Positions 23,013-33,434 of a DNA stretch of 64,000 nt are shown here, piece after piece. The stretch lies in NCBI GenBank assembly GCA_930367215.1, contig OV884058.1:170730478-170794477 (forward strand). The letters are read 5' to 3'. The stretch is from Pollenia angustigena. Its lineage: Eukaryota; Arthropoda; Insecta; Diptera; Polleniidae. The stretch's first letter is position 1, and every line of letters begins with the position of its first letter. The position numbers were made by a program, and so were the translations under genes. The notes beneath the pieces are model-generated. The model searched no databases, was not told the origin of the DNA, and saw only the letters and a list, made by a program, of their open reading frames with translations.

Positions 23013-25574
23013 AACAAAGTTCAGCTTAAAAAGTAATCAGCAATTTGACATTTGAAAGATGTCATCTCTGGTGATAATATCGAACTGATATAAAAGACAA
23101 TGGTGCTTAAACGGCCCTAAAATAATAAGTTGCAAAGGTTCTTCAACGTCACGACTTATTAATCACTTTTAAATAGTCTACAATATTGACATAAATATAT
23201 GCCAAGTAAAACATGTCTCTGTTCCAAGTAGTTTTTATGAGACTGGAAATAATACTTTACTAAAATATGCTGCCAATAATGAATGAAAAACTCTTCAGTA
23301 GTTCTAGCATATCTTCATGCTTAAAACTACACCATACCGGCGAAATCAACGATACGGAAAAATTCTTCAGTTTTATTTATTAAATTACCAAGAACTAAAA
23401 AAAAATGGAAGGAATCAAACAATCTCATGGAAGGGTTTAAAAAGTGATCGACGAATTGACAGATATGTCATACAAAAAGCATGTTCATATTAGTATTCGT
23501 TTCTATATTGCTGAAGCAAAAAAAAATTTAAAAATATAATCCTGGATAAGAGGTTTTGTTTGCAACTTTTCAAAAATATGGCTCAAGTTTACTGATTCGT
23601 ATAGACATGCTTAACCATCAACAAATTAACTCATTTAAAATAAATTTCTGTGAATATCTCAAATAATAAATTTATTAAATTCCTATAATTTTTTAAAACC
23701 AAAGTTTTTCAAAATTTACAGTTATGTTCACACCTATTAAATATTTGATGTCCTACACGTAACCACTGATTTTCTTAAAGAATTGTTTGCTTTTGCAAAA
23801 CTTTTGGCTAGAGCAAACATTATTTAACGGTTTCTTAACTACATTATACATAAGTACAATTATCTTATTAGACATAAAGTTTAGCAAATAAATAGAAATT
23901 GTTAAAAATAAAGCCTAAGTTTAATCAATTTACTGGTCGCGCTTTTTTTTTTTTTTTTTTTGTTTTATCGTCAAACATTTGTTAATTGTATTTTGTAGGT
24001 TCCTACCTTCGTGAATTGTTTTGCTTTTATTCAAAATTAACTTTTTAATACAAAAAATTATTTGATTTTTGTATTTTAATGTATTCGAATTAAAACCGGT
24101 TATTTTTAAAATGCTTAACCGAAAACCGGTTTTTTTTTATTTTATTATTAACAGTCTCTTATTTTTTTCATTTTAAAGTCTTTTCCTTTTTTTATTAGAC
24201 TTCATTAATAAATGAATGAACAATTTAGTGAAAAGTTACTTCGTGTAAGGGACGTCCATTCTTAGCTTCCGAAACTATCGGTTCGGTCATGTTCAGTGGT
24301 ACACACGTTCATTCAAGTAAATATCTCTTAAGCAAAAAAAAAAAAAATCTCGGGAGCGCTTTAATACAGTCAACGCTGCGCTGCGTTCACCAAAAATGAT
24401 GATAATGCTCTTGACCAAGGTGTACTTTCTAAGGAAACATACATAATTTTTTTTTATAATTCTTTGAACTGATGTTTGCCGCATTCCAAATGGCGTCTTT
24501 TGGCGTTCTATTCCACGCGTCAAATAATATTGAAAGCCATTTGAGATATTCTACATCAAGGAACGTAACATGCAACGCCTTAATGTCTTAAACGTGCAAT
24601 CAAACGATTTGTCATTAATAGACTATAATGATTTAGCTCGTACATCTGACATTTAAACCCGTTCTTTAAAAAATAGATATTATCTTTGAAAAATGATTCC
24701 ATTAAAAGTCGGTTAATTATACACCATTCGCCATTCCTAAAATAAAGTACGTGTGTGAAGATAAATATGAAAAGTTAAATTCGTTTTTAAAAAATATCGC
24801 ATGCGATAAAAAATATTGCATGCGTATTATAAAGAAAATACGACGATTTATACGAAATTTTACAGTTTTTATGAAAAATTAATAATTTTTATTTAATATT
24901 TAAAACTAATTAGATATTTGGTTAGTCTTTTTATATTAAAATTTATGATTTTTGAAAAAATACGACTTAGAGTGAAATTCGCATGACAGTGCTATGTGAG
25001 GGATGTGGCCACTGTGTCCAAACCCTTCGATCTCAGGGAATCAAACCTAATGGAAAATGAAGACTATGAACAGGGCTACAATAACCTATAAGCACTTTAT
25101 CCAAATTGTATTTGTGAAAATTTGTAAACATATTTTTTAAAAGTTTACTTAGAGTGAAAATGCGATTAATAATTTGTTAATTTTTTAATTATTTTACTTT
25201 AAATATGTTTGAAAAATATACGAATGTTTTCAAAGCCGTTTTGTAAACAACAAACACTAAAGACTAATTTAAATTATTTGGTATAGCCGGCGGTTCTATT
25301 TTCGCCGCCGTGGTTGAAAATTTTTCAATTTTAGTAAATGTTGGTCGCCGTCAACGATGTGTGACTGGCGTTTTCAACGTCTGCAATTTCACATCGGCTT
25401 CTAGTGGAATATTTTGACATTTATAACGTAACGACGTTATCTCTTTTAATAGTTTTTGACATGAGTTATAGATACACTTTTTTCTCACTTTTCGGGAATC
25501 GATGGAATATTTAGTTTCACATCTTTTCGATGCGAGTAGTTCTCACTAAAGTTTCAGAACATGGATAAAGGTTT
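23013..25574. other. No gene seen
   Basis: AT-rich. AACCGGTTATTTT-like palindromes occur at 21850-21945 and 24090-24135 without resolvable element ends. Nothing else supportable. Confidence 0.4.
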
Positions 25575-25763
25575 AAGGCTCAGTTAGCCGGGAGTAAAGT
25601 AAAGAAAAGTTGCAAATCAGCTGTTTCATTTTGTTGCATGTAAAACTATTAGAACGATTACAGTTAGCAGTAAGATGTTACGTCTCAAGCTGTAAGAAAT
25701 AGATTGGTCTTACTTTTTTACGGTAAGGTTACTGTTACTGTTACTCCCGGCTAACTGAGCCTT
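25575..25763. mobile_element. MITE AAGGCTCAGTTAGCCGG, copy 2
   Basis: A 189-bp copy of the element at 7842-8020, in the same orientation, with the same termini and over 85% identity by eye in the central ATTAGAACGATTACAGTTAG region. It carries an additional GTTACT unit near the right end. Confidence 0.7.
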
Positions 25764-26246
25764 TAGACATCTCAGAAAAGCACCAAGATATCACAAAGTT
25801 GAAGCATATAGGTATTTGAAACAAAATTTGTAGGGCTTTCAGATACATATGTCAGGTTTAATGAATAAAAGAATAATTAGCGCAGTTAAAACATTTCGAA
25901 GATGGTAAAAAATAGCGGAAAATGTGCTGGAGTATTTCTAAGTAAAGATTCGGCTTCAGCGCATACTCGGTCCATGAGTTAAACAATTTGTTGGCCTGTG
26001 CTCTTAAAACCCAAACTTCTGAAAATCACCTTTACTGGAATCAATATGATATGACAAAAACCCTTGCACGAAAAAACCACTCTGCAAAAAGCTGCAGACG
26101 TTTCGTGTAGACCTTCTAATTGGACCATGATATGAACACTGATAAATCTCTTAAAGGTTATTTAAACTATTAAACCAACTTCCTATCTCGACCTGAGTAG
26201 ATGATATGTTGTATGACACAATAAAAGAGATGGTCTGAGAAAATAT

Positions 26247-26503
26247 CGACCCCTAAAAGCGAAAATAATGTAAGCGCCAAAAATCAAATTTTACAGGAGA
26301 GAGCTTTTTTGTTTTATTTCATATTAATTTTGTATGCAATTTGTCGCTTACACTAAAATTGTTTTTGCTATAAAATCGTAACGGTACATTATGTGACCAT
26401 GATATTTTAGGAGATGATGCAAGTGTTGCCAATAAAGTCATTTATTAAAAAAAACGAAAATTGAAAATCATGTCGCTTACGTTATTTTCGCTGTTAGGGC
26501 TCG
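26247..26503. mobile_element. MITE, 30-bp TIR CGASCCCTAA
   Basis: Left CGACCCCTAAAAGCGAAAAT and right (inverse) CGAGCCCTAACAGCGAAAAT continue together for 30 bp with three to four mismatches. ATAT is on both sides (26243-26246, 26504-26507). 257 bp, non-coding. Confidence 0.6.
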
Positions 26504-27090
26504 ATATATAGACAACGACAATATGCATAGATTGTAAAAACCGGACAGATCTTCGAAAAAATCGATTTAAAACTGTTTTATAGAAGTTAAATTAAATTTA
26601 ATTTCATTTTTTAAAAATAAAAGTAGTCTGCTTTTACTACACAACCTCCCCTTTCCGATCTAAATAATTAAAACTCAAGCGAAAAAAAAACTTAAAGAGG
26701 TAGGGAAGCCAATGTTTTTCCATCACAATTAACAGCTGAAAATTTGCAAATGAATATTTAATTTTATTTAAGTGCAACATGGTTTTTGTCTATAATCTTT
26801 TCAATGCTATACCCAGCCATCATTTTATAAACTTTTTTCTTTGCTGGCGTTATAAGACATCCATCGGTTGCGCTGATGATAAAAAAAGAAAAACCACATT
26901 GAGACATTGAATGTACTGGTATGTTCCGTACGTCTGGTTGCTGTTCATACCCAGAGCTAAAAATGGTCGATAATGAAAAAAACCCAAGACTATATTGTGA
27001 TTACCAATCTTTTTTTTAAAACTTTTTTTTTATTTTGATATTTTGCCATTTTGTTTTGTTTCGTGTGCCATTAATGACACTTTTTGCAGT

Positions 27091-27312
27091 TTAAAATTGA
27101 AATTAGAAAAAATCAACAAACTCCTGCAACATTTATTCGATGAGCTGAGTGTTGTAACGTCGTCTAACGACAAAATACAACAAGTTAGTGCAACATGTCG
27201 TAAGACACTTAACAATTCATTCATGATGACAAACATGTGGGGTAATAACATTTTAAATACGACACATACTTGTCGAGATTTTCAACAGGGGATTGTGAAG
27301 AAGGTGAAATAG
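27091..27312 (+). CDS. Candidate exon of unknown protein (low confidence)
   Basis: An open stretch encoding about 74 residues follows a fair splice acceptor (pyrimidine-rich sequence then TTTTTGCAG, ending 27090). It is less AT-rich than its surroundings. It begins LKLKLEKINKLLQHLF, an amphipathic Leu/Lys-rich segment, and ends GIVKKVK before a stop; a GTGAAA just before that stop could be a donor instead. No family was recognised, there is no start codon of its own, and the opposite strand is also open, so it may be chance. Confidence 0.2.
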   Translation, partial: LKLKLEKINKLLQHLFDELSVVTSSNDKIQQVSATCRKTLNNSFMMTNMWGNNILNTTHTCRDFQQGIVKKVK

Positions 27313-27428
27313 TAGTAAGGGAATGGGGGAGAACGTAATTATTAATTTTTGTATTTCCATGTTTAACAAAGTGAATTCCGCAGGTTTTATTGTGATTAAA
27401 CCACAATGCAATAAGAGGCATAAGAGAT

Positions 27429-27531
27429 GATGAATTCCAAAGTATTGGTTCTTACTTTTCGACTGAAGAGTATGTGTCTTATGGGAAGTTTAAAGACCTG
27501 AAAAGTTAGAACATATACTTTTGAATTCATC
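27429..27531. repeat. Short imperfect hairpin (possible MITE)
   Basis: GATGAATTCCAAAGTATTGG at the left and GATGAATTCAAAAGTATATG (inverse) at the right form ~32-bp arms with about five mismatches, total 103 bp. No target duplication assigned. Confidence 0.4.
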
Positions 27532-28439
27532 GCATTTCATGTCCCTGAATGCATTCTGAAGACATTGGTCGATCAATATTGCAGTTCAACTGCAATGGCC
27601 CTAAAATCCAAATAGATGGCATTTAAATCTATATTAAGTTAATTTTCTTATAAACTTAAATCGTATTTAAATACTTATTGATTTTTTGAGTGTTATTTGA
27701 AAAGTCTTATTAAACAAAGATGAAAGTATGGTAGCACTACTAAATACAAGAAAATATCATAAAAAACTTTATTTATTTGCAAGGTATTCGCAAAAAACAG
27801 CTGAATGTTATTGCTTTGCCTGTTGTTGTTGTATTATTGTCATATTGAGGCAACCTTGCTAAGTAATTCCAATGGAAACTTAAGCTAAATTTAAATGTAG
27901 CACATCGGTGAATTAAGTTTTATTTAAGTGTTAAGTGAAGAACATAATTGTGTTTTAATATCAGTCCTGAAAATTAGCCATAGGTCTACTCGATTTATGC
28001 AGTAGCTTATGTTAATAAAATTGAGCAGCAATATCCATCTGCAGTTGTAATGGCTACAGAGTTTTCCGAAAAGATAGCACTAGAGTTTACACGCAATTTA
28101 CATGAGGGCTTTTACGACGTTTTTTTTTTTGTTTGTTGGCAAACGGTGTAGAGAAGAAAGATGTCTCTTTAAACTTTTTCTTGTTACGTTTTATTCTTTT
28201 TCCTACTTTGAACAGTGAGACCTCGATTATCGATAACAGACGGGACTGGGACCATTCTTGATAATACATTTTTTTTTGTGTGTTTCTTATTTTATGTAAA
28301 TATAAAATGTATTCAAATTAATTTCTCATCGTGAGTAACATTTAATATATAAAGATTCACATTAATCGAATGTGTGTTTTAAGTCAAATTACAATTTATA
28401 AAGCTTTCATTCTTTAATAGAAAATATTCCTGGTAAATA

Positions 28440-30200
28440 TTTATTTTATTAATTTATTTACTTGAGTTTTTTAAGCCCTTAGGGGCTAATAAACCAGAAA
28501 AATATAACAAGTGGCGTATATATACATAAATTTAAAATTATCATATTACATATTCCATTTTGGATAACAAAAATAGTATCTGAAAAGAAGGAAAAGAAAT
28601 ATTTAATATGTAAAACCCCCCATTGCACAAAAGTTGAAAGCAATCAAAAATAATAATTAATGTGGAAACCGATTGACAACAAAATAACATAATTATACAG
28701 CAAAAAGAAAATTTTACAACTGCTTTAAAATCAAAAGCTTAAACTTCTTACAGGAATATCAAAATTTCCGCTCAGAATAAGGAACTAAAGAGTTCCATAA
28801 ACTAATAGATTTTACCACAAACGACCTTTTCATTATAAGTGTATCATATCGTGAAGAAACAAGAACTTGAGTTCTTGTAGAGGTACCGAATGAGTACCTA
28901 CGTCTCAGATATGGTGGGCAATTAGTCCTAATATCCTTATACAACATAAGTAAAATTCTCATGTTAATAAAACATGGAAAGTTACAGCCAAGAAGTGATA
29001 TTATGTATGATGTTATATGGGTTCTATATTTAAGCCCATATACATATCTTACCATCCTTCTAAAGCAATGCTCTAGTCTTTCCAGGTTGTGCTGCGAAGT
29101 ACCGGTATATATTTCCATTCCATAAAGGAAAACGGGCATGCAGACAGAATGCATATAAGCGTTTCAGTGAAAAAGATATCGAAGCAATGATATGACTTAT
29201 ATGAACATCAAAATTTAAATAATTATCAAGGTATATGCCAAGCGACTTAACATATGATACAAACTCAATGGGGCCTCCTGCCAAGATAAGGTTAATATTA
29301 GCACGTGAGTTATTGGAAAATAACACTGCTCTTGTTTTTATCGGGTTGAAATTTAAAAAATTTAGTTCAGACCAATGCAGAATACGTTGTAAATCTTTAT
29401 TAACATTCAAAGATAAATAATTAACACAATTTCCTTTATCAGATGCAACTAACTGTATTTCGTCGGCGTAAGCAAAACATGTACAAAAATGTATTTGTGA
29501 AAAAATATCATTAACATACATCATAAAAAGTAGCGGTCCAAGTATTGAGCCCTGCGGTACGCCCCTATGCGTTTGTAAAGTAGATGATCTTATACCCTGG
29601 ACTTCGGTAAATTGACTACGGGATGAAAGAAAAGAATTAATAAGCTTACAAGACGTGTATCCAAACTGAAATATATTCAAAAACTTTTGCGCTAACATTT
29701 GATGGCTTATAGAGTCAAAAGCCTTGGAATAATCCAAAAAAATTGCCACCGATTCAAATTTTTTATCCATATTATTCCTTAAAATTTCCACCGCCTCTAA
29801 CGTTAAACCTGTAGTGTTATAATTCCATCTAAAACCCGATTGAAATTCACAAAATAACTTTTTTTACCCGCAAATAATCTTGAATCGGATTCCGTAGTAA
29901 CACTTCCAACATTTTTGAACAACATGATAATATACTAATAGGCCGAAAATCAGTTAACAATCGAGGTGATTTTATCTTCGGAACTGGTACTATTCTACCT
30001 ACCTTCCAAATATCAGGAAATTTTGATTATGTTATTATGTTATTAAAAATAAAAGTCAATGGCCGCGATATTGCAGGAAAAACAAGTTTCAAAAATTTTA
30101 TTGGAATTCCATCACACCCCACAGCGTTAGATTTAATACACAACATGGCGTTATATACCTCCAATTCGTCTACAGCCCTAAATATTGAAGGAATAAGACT
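28440..30200 (-). mobile_element. 5'-truncated non-LTR retrotransposon
   Basis: A minus-strand fragment containing only the reverse-transcriptase half of the second frame and a 3' region that ends in A-rich sequence (AAATAAATTAATAAAATAAA near 28440-28460). The upstream end near 30200 begins inside the RT domain at the AVDELEVYNAML segment, so about two thirds of a full element is missing. It lies within the pogo-like inverted termini. Confidence 0.7.
28759..30180 (-). pseudogene. Reverse transcriptase of non-LTR element, frameshifted
   Basis: Read from 30180 downward: SNAVGCDGIPIKFLK (RT block 1), PKIKSPRLLTDFRPISIL (block 2), then FQSGFR. The longest frame, 29791-29060, carries VAIFLDYSKAFDSISH, GVPQGSILGPLLF and AYADEIQL, the catalytic box normally written [F/Y]xDD. 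Here the second aspartate is glutamate. A frameshift around 29100-29150 leads to 28759-29154, which holds the C-terminal segment (FLYGMEIYTGTSQHNLERLEHCFRRMVRYVYG) and ends near SLWNSLVPYSERKF. In-frame stops occur before 29791. The arrangement fits the Jockey/CR1 group, but the clade is uncertain. Confidence 0.7.
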
Positions 30201-30717
30201 ATAAAAGTATGAAAGCTTTATAAATTGTAGTTTAACTTAGAATCCAAATGCCATTAATTTGAAAATTCATATTATAAAATGTATTATTAATTTAATAATT
30301 AAATATGAGGAAAAATAGTAATTGTGGCAGAACATGTTTCTAGTACGTTGAGCAATTCTCTTTCTTTGTTTACTTATTTTTTTGTTGTTCAAAAGTAAAC
30401 GAAGAAAAGGATAGCTTGTTTATAATTTCGAATAACCGAGGTAATGCCGGTTAATTGATGCCGCTCGTTAATCGAATTACGGATAACCAAGGCCCTACTG
30501 TAAATAAACAAAGACATGCAGCCCAAAATCATCGTTTAAACGCAGAGATCTTGGAAGTTTCTCCAAAAAGGAATCAAGAAAAAACGACATCACAAAATCC
30601 CTAATGTAAATTGAGTGTTAGACTGAAAGAACTGCATTGGTTATAACCAACACTAAAGAACAATATCCTTAGCATTTAATTTTATATCAGCAAACCATCC
30701 CGTTATCAATAGACAGT

Positions 30718-31769
30718 CACCCCTATCGCGAATGTTATGGGAATATGATACATGGGATCAAACCTAAATTCCCATCCCCAACAAATCGGTATCGCAAATA
30801 TTTGGGGAGTAAAAATTTCTATTGTGAATAATTTTTCAATGCTTTGTAAACAAAAGTCTCTATTGTGAGTAACTTATCAGTGCCTGTATTGTGAAAGAAA
30901 AATATACAAAATAAAATACTAATACAAATATGATAAAATAAATAATCACCCCTATCGCGAATGTTATGGGAATATGATACATGGGATCAAACCTAAATTC
31001 CCATCCACAACAAATCGGTATCGCAAATATTTTGAGAGTAAAAATGTCTATTGTGAATTATTTTTCAGTGCTTTGTAAACAAAAGTCTCTATTGTAAGTA
31101 ACTTGTCAGTGCCTGTATTGTGAAAGAAAAATATACAAAATAAAATACTAATAAGAATATGATAAAATAAATAATGAATAGTGTTTATCTTCATTTTCTT
31201 TATGTACACTCCTTCAATAAGAGGAAAAAGTAATTTAATTTAGTCCTACTTTAGAATATAAATCAAAATTTACATGTTCCCTTCTCGTTCACATGAACAC
31301 TTGTTGGGAATTTATTTATTAAAAAAATTCGCGGGAGTAAACATTGGCGATGCCAAATTTTTTAAGTTTGGGAATTTATTCCCAAAAAATTTGTTATGGG
31401 AATCATTCACAATACGAAATAAAAAAATAAGGGATTATTTTCATGGGAGTAGTTGTTTGCGATAGGGGTGAATAAATAGTTTTTATCTTCATTTTCTTTA
31501 TGTACACTCCTTCAATAAGAGGAAAAAGTAATTTAATTTAGTCCTACTTTAGAATACAAATTAAAATTTACATGGTTCCTTCTTGTTCACATCAACACTT
31601 GTTGGGAATTTATTTATTAAAAAAATTCGCGGGAGTAAACATTGGCGATGCCAAATTTTTTAAGTTTGGGAATTCATTCCCAAAAAATTTGCTATGGGAA
31701 TCATTCACAATACGAAATAAAACAAATATGGGAATATTTTCCTGGGAGTAGTTGTTTGCGATAGGGGTG
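30718..31769. mobile_element. CACCCCTATCGC element, outer copy (self-nested)
   Basis: Begins CACCCCTATCGC and ends GCGATAGGGGTG (12-bp perfect inverse). AGT lies on both sides (30715-30717, 31770-31772). Its two halves, 30718-30946 and 31471-31769, are separated by a second whole copy. With that copy and one AAT removed, the outer element is 525 bp. Non-coding; inner blocks include ATGGGAATATGATACATGGG and CTTCATTTTCTTTATGTAC. Superfamily not assigned. Confidence 0.8.
30947..31470. mobile_element. CACCCCTATCGC element, inner copy
   Basis: A 524-bp complete copy in the same orientation as the outer one, flanked by AAT at 30944-30946 and 31471-31473. The order left-left-right-right of the diagnostic halves and the recovered joining sequence (AAATAAATAAATAGT) show a clean insertion into the outer copy. 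Confidence 0.8.
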
Positions 31770-31834
31770 AGTATCTCATACTGGGAAACATTAATGCATT
31801 CCTTTAGATTTTGCACTCTAGTTCAGGGCGAGGG

Positions 31835-32230
31835 GTGTACATTAGACTGGTCGCATCTTGTATGGGATTTTTTTTTTAAATTTAATTGTTTGCGCTGCTT
31901 AAAATATGAGGTTTGGTGTAAGAAATCATGATCAAATTTTTCAGGTCAATCCGACGGTGCCTAGCTGTGCCGGGTGGGGCCCAAAGTTCCCCATATTATA
32001 AAAAAACATCTTTTCTATCAGATCTTTATAGTTATACTAGTTGAAAAGCCGAAAATCAAAAATATGGCTTCGTTATGATCTTCCGCAGAGGAAGTACTTT
32101 AAGTGTGCCAAATTTCAGCTTCCTATGTCATCAGATGGCTTCAGAAAGTTGCGGAAAGAATAGGACATACATGCAAGCATCCTGGCATACTAAGAAATTA
32201 TATATAAATTGCGACCAGTCTAATGTACAC
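31835..32230. mobile_element. MITE with perfect 20-bp TIR GTGTACATTAGACTGGTCGC
   Basis: A 396-bp element whose first 20 bases are exactly inverted at 32211-32230. The interior is not palindromic and is less AT-rich (GCCGGGTGGGGCCC near 31968). A short frame inside is not convincing as protein. No clear target duplication. Confidence 0.6.
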
Positions 32231-32698
32231 TGTACATGGATAATGGGTAATAAGCTTCTGATTTAAAGAGATGTTAAAGCATTTAACTTCAAAGAAATCT
32301 ATTGTAGGCTCATCGAATAACTCTGTTTCTCTTTAAATTCTGATGGCCCCACACTGAAAGAAGAATGCTTCATATATTTAATGAATCATTTTCATAAAAA
32401 CATTTTCCTTGGGTAAATGAAAATTTTCATTGTCTAAAAGGAATCTCATAGTTCTAATGAAATATTTTCGTTAAAATCGCTTCATTGGATTTCGTAATTA
32501 CGTTAAAAATTTTCATTGGATATATGAAAACTTAAGTTTGTCCAATTTAAACAAAAAAATTTAATTGGGAACATAAAAAAACAATATACAAGCATAACTA
32601 TATTCATAAATTAATACAAAATTATAGTTTCCTTAAAGAAGTGTTTAATTGTTAATTAAAAAATGTAAGATTTTATAATTTCGTACATCTAATGTTAC

Positions 32699-32847
32699 AG
32701 AGTGCCCCGGTAGGCTAGCTGGTAGTGAGCTAGTCTTTCAGCGCCGGGGTTGCGGTTCGATTCCCGCCAGAGGCTCTGGTTTCTTTCCTGCAGACAAGCG
32801 AAGAGCTTCGCGGGATTAACTTAGGAAATTACAAAAAAAAAAAAAAA
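32699..32847 (+). mobile_element. tRNA-derived SINE insertion
   Basis: About 149 bp. A tRNA-like head starts GTGCCCCGGTAGG and contains TAGCTGGTAGTGAG, close to a pol III A box, and GGTTCGATTCC, a perfect B box. The body follows (TCTGGTTTCTTTCCTGCAG, GAAGAGCTTCGCGGG) and then a 15-base A tail. Its absence from the homologous position of copy 2 (36566-37497) proves the insertion. CTAGCT/AGCTAG forms a D-arm-like hairpin. The duplication is at most ACA. A degenerate relative is at 61269-61420. Confidence 0.65.
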
Positions 32848-33074
32848 CATGTATGCCATTCAATTTATGAAATCAAAAATTTTTTTTATAAAAGCAACAT
32901 ATTTCAATAATAGCCTTCATAAATTAAAATTTTCATTATGACAATACAAATGTCATTATAGTAATGAAACAAAAACTTTCAAACCACTTTCAATCAACGT
33001 TATTATTGTTATAATTGACAATTTAATCTCATATTTACGCTCTTAATTGATAAAAACATTGTTTTTTTATCCAG

Positions 33075-33240
33075 AAACTACACTGCCCCAATAGACTAGC
33101 TGGTAGTGAGCTAGTCTATCAGCACCGAGGTTGCGCGATCGAATCCCGCCAGAGACAGAAAAAAAATAAAAAATAAAATAAAGTAAAATAAAATAAGAAA
33201 AAATAAAAAATAATTAAAAAAAATAAAAAAAAAAAATTAA
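33075..33240 (+). repeat. Captured tRNA-like module with A-rich tail
   Basis: Starts CACTGCCCCAATAGACTAGC, has the same TAGCTGGTAGTGAG A-box-like motif and a diverged B box (CGATCGAATCCCGCC), then AGAGACAG and an A-rich AAATAAAAT tract of about 80 bp. The same module is at the homologous site of copy 2 (inverse 36765-36920, B box GTTCGAATCCC), so it was inside the element before the two copies separated. Confidence 0.55.
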
Positions 33241-33434
33241 TTTTTTTTTTACTTTATTGAAAGTATTCATCCAATGAATAATATTCATAGATCTAATGTA
33301 ATTTTTCATCAAAACCTTTTAATGAAACAGGTTTCATTGATCCAACGAAGCGCTGCATAGGTTCCTTTTTAATGCAATTTTTCATGGGATTAATGCCAAA
33401 CTTCATTTGTATTGCGAAGAAAATTCTTTCAGTG

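Larger units (their letters stand above)
28213..30500. mobile_element. Pogo/Tigger-like TIR element hosting a retrotransposon
   Basis: The left terminus CAGTGAGACCTCGATTATCG and right terminus (inverse) CAGTAGGGCCTTGGTTATCC resemble the terminal repeats of pogo/Tigger-type elements. TA follows the right end (30501-30502); at the left, AA replaces the expected TA. The subterminal region is rich in TTAACCGG/CGGTTAT. No transposase is visible. Most of the interior is the non-LTR fragment at 28440-30200. Confidence 0.45.
32352..33434. mobile_element. CACTGAAAGAA TIR element, copy 1 (with SINE insertion)
   Basis: It begins CACTGAAAGAAGAATGCTTC and ends AGAAAATTCTTTCAGTG. The second copy lies in opposite orientation at 36566-37497. 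The two copies correspond along their whole length except for a 149-bp insertion at 32699-32847 in this one. 1083 bp minus the insert is 934 bp; copy 2 is 932 bp. Both contain an older tRNA-like/A-rich module (here 33075-33240). AT-rich, with ATGAAAATTTTCAT-like palindromes; no transposase. Superfamily unknown. Confidence 0.7.

Noticed and set aside
21840..24135. Single element bounded by AACCGGTTATTTT blocks
   Set aside because: The blocks are self-palindromic and mostly in direct orientation. No terminal match or target duplication could be fixed.
32703..32775. Functional tRNA gene
   Set aside because: A- and B-box-like motifs are present, but the acceptor stem does not close, there is no normal anticodon arm, and an A tail follows. 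It fits a SINE head.
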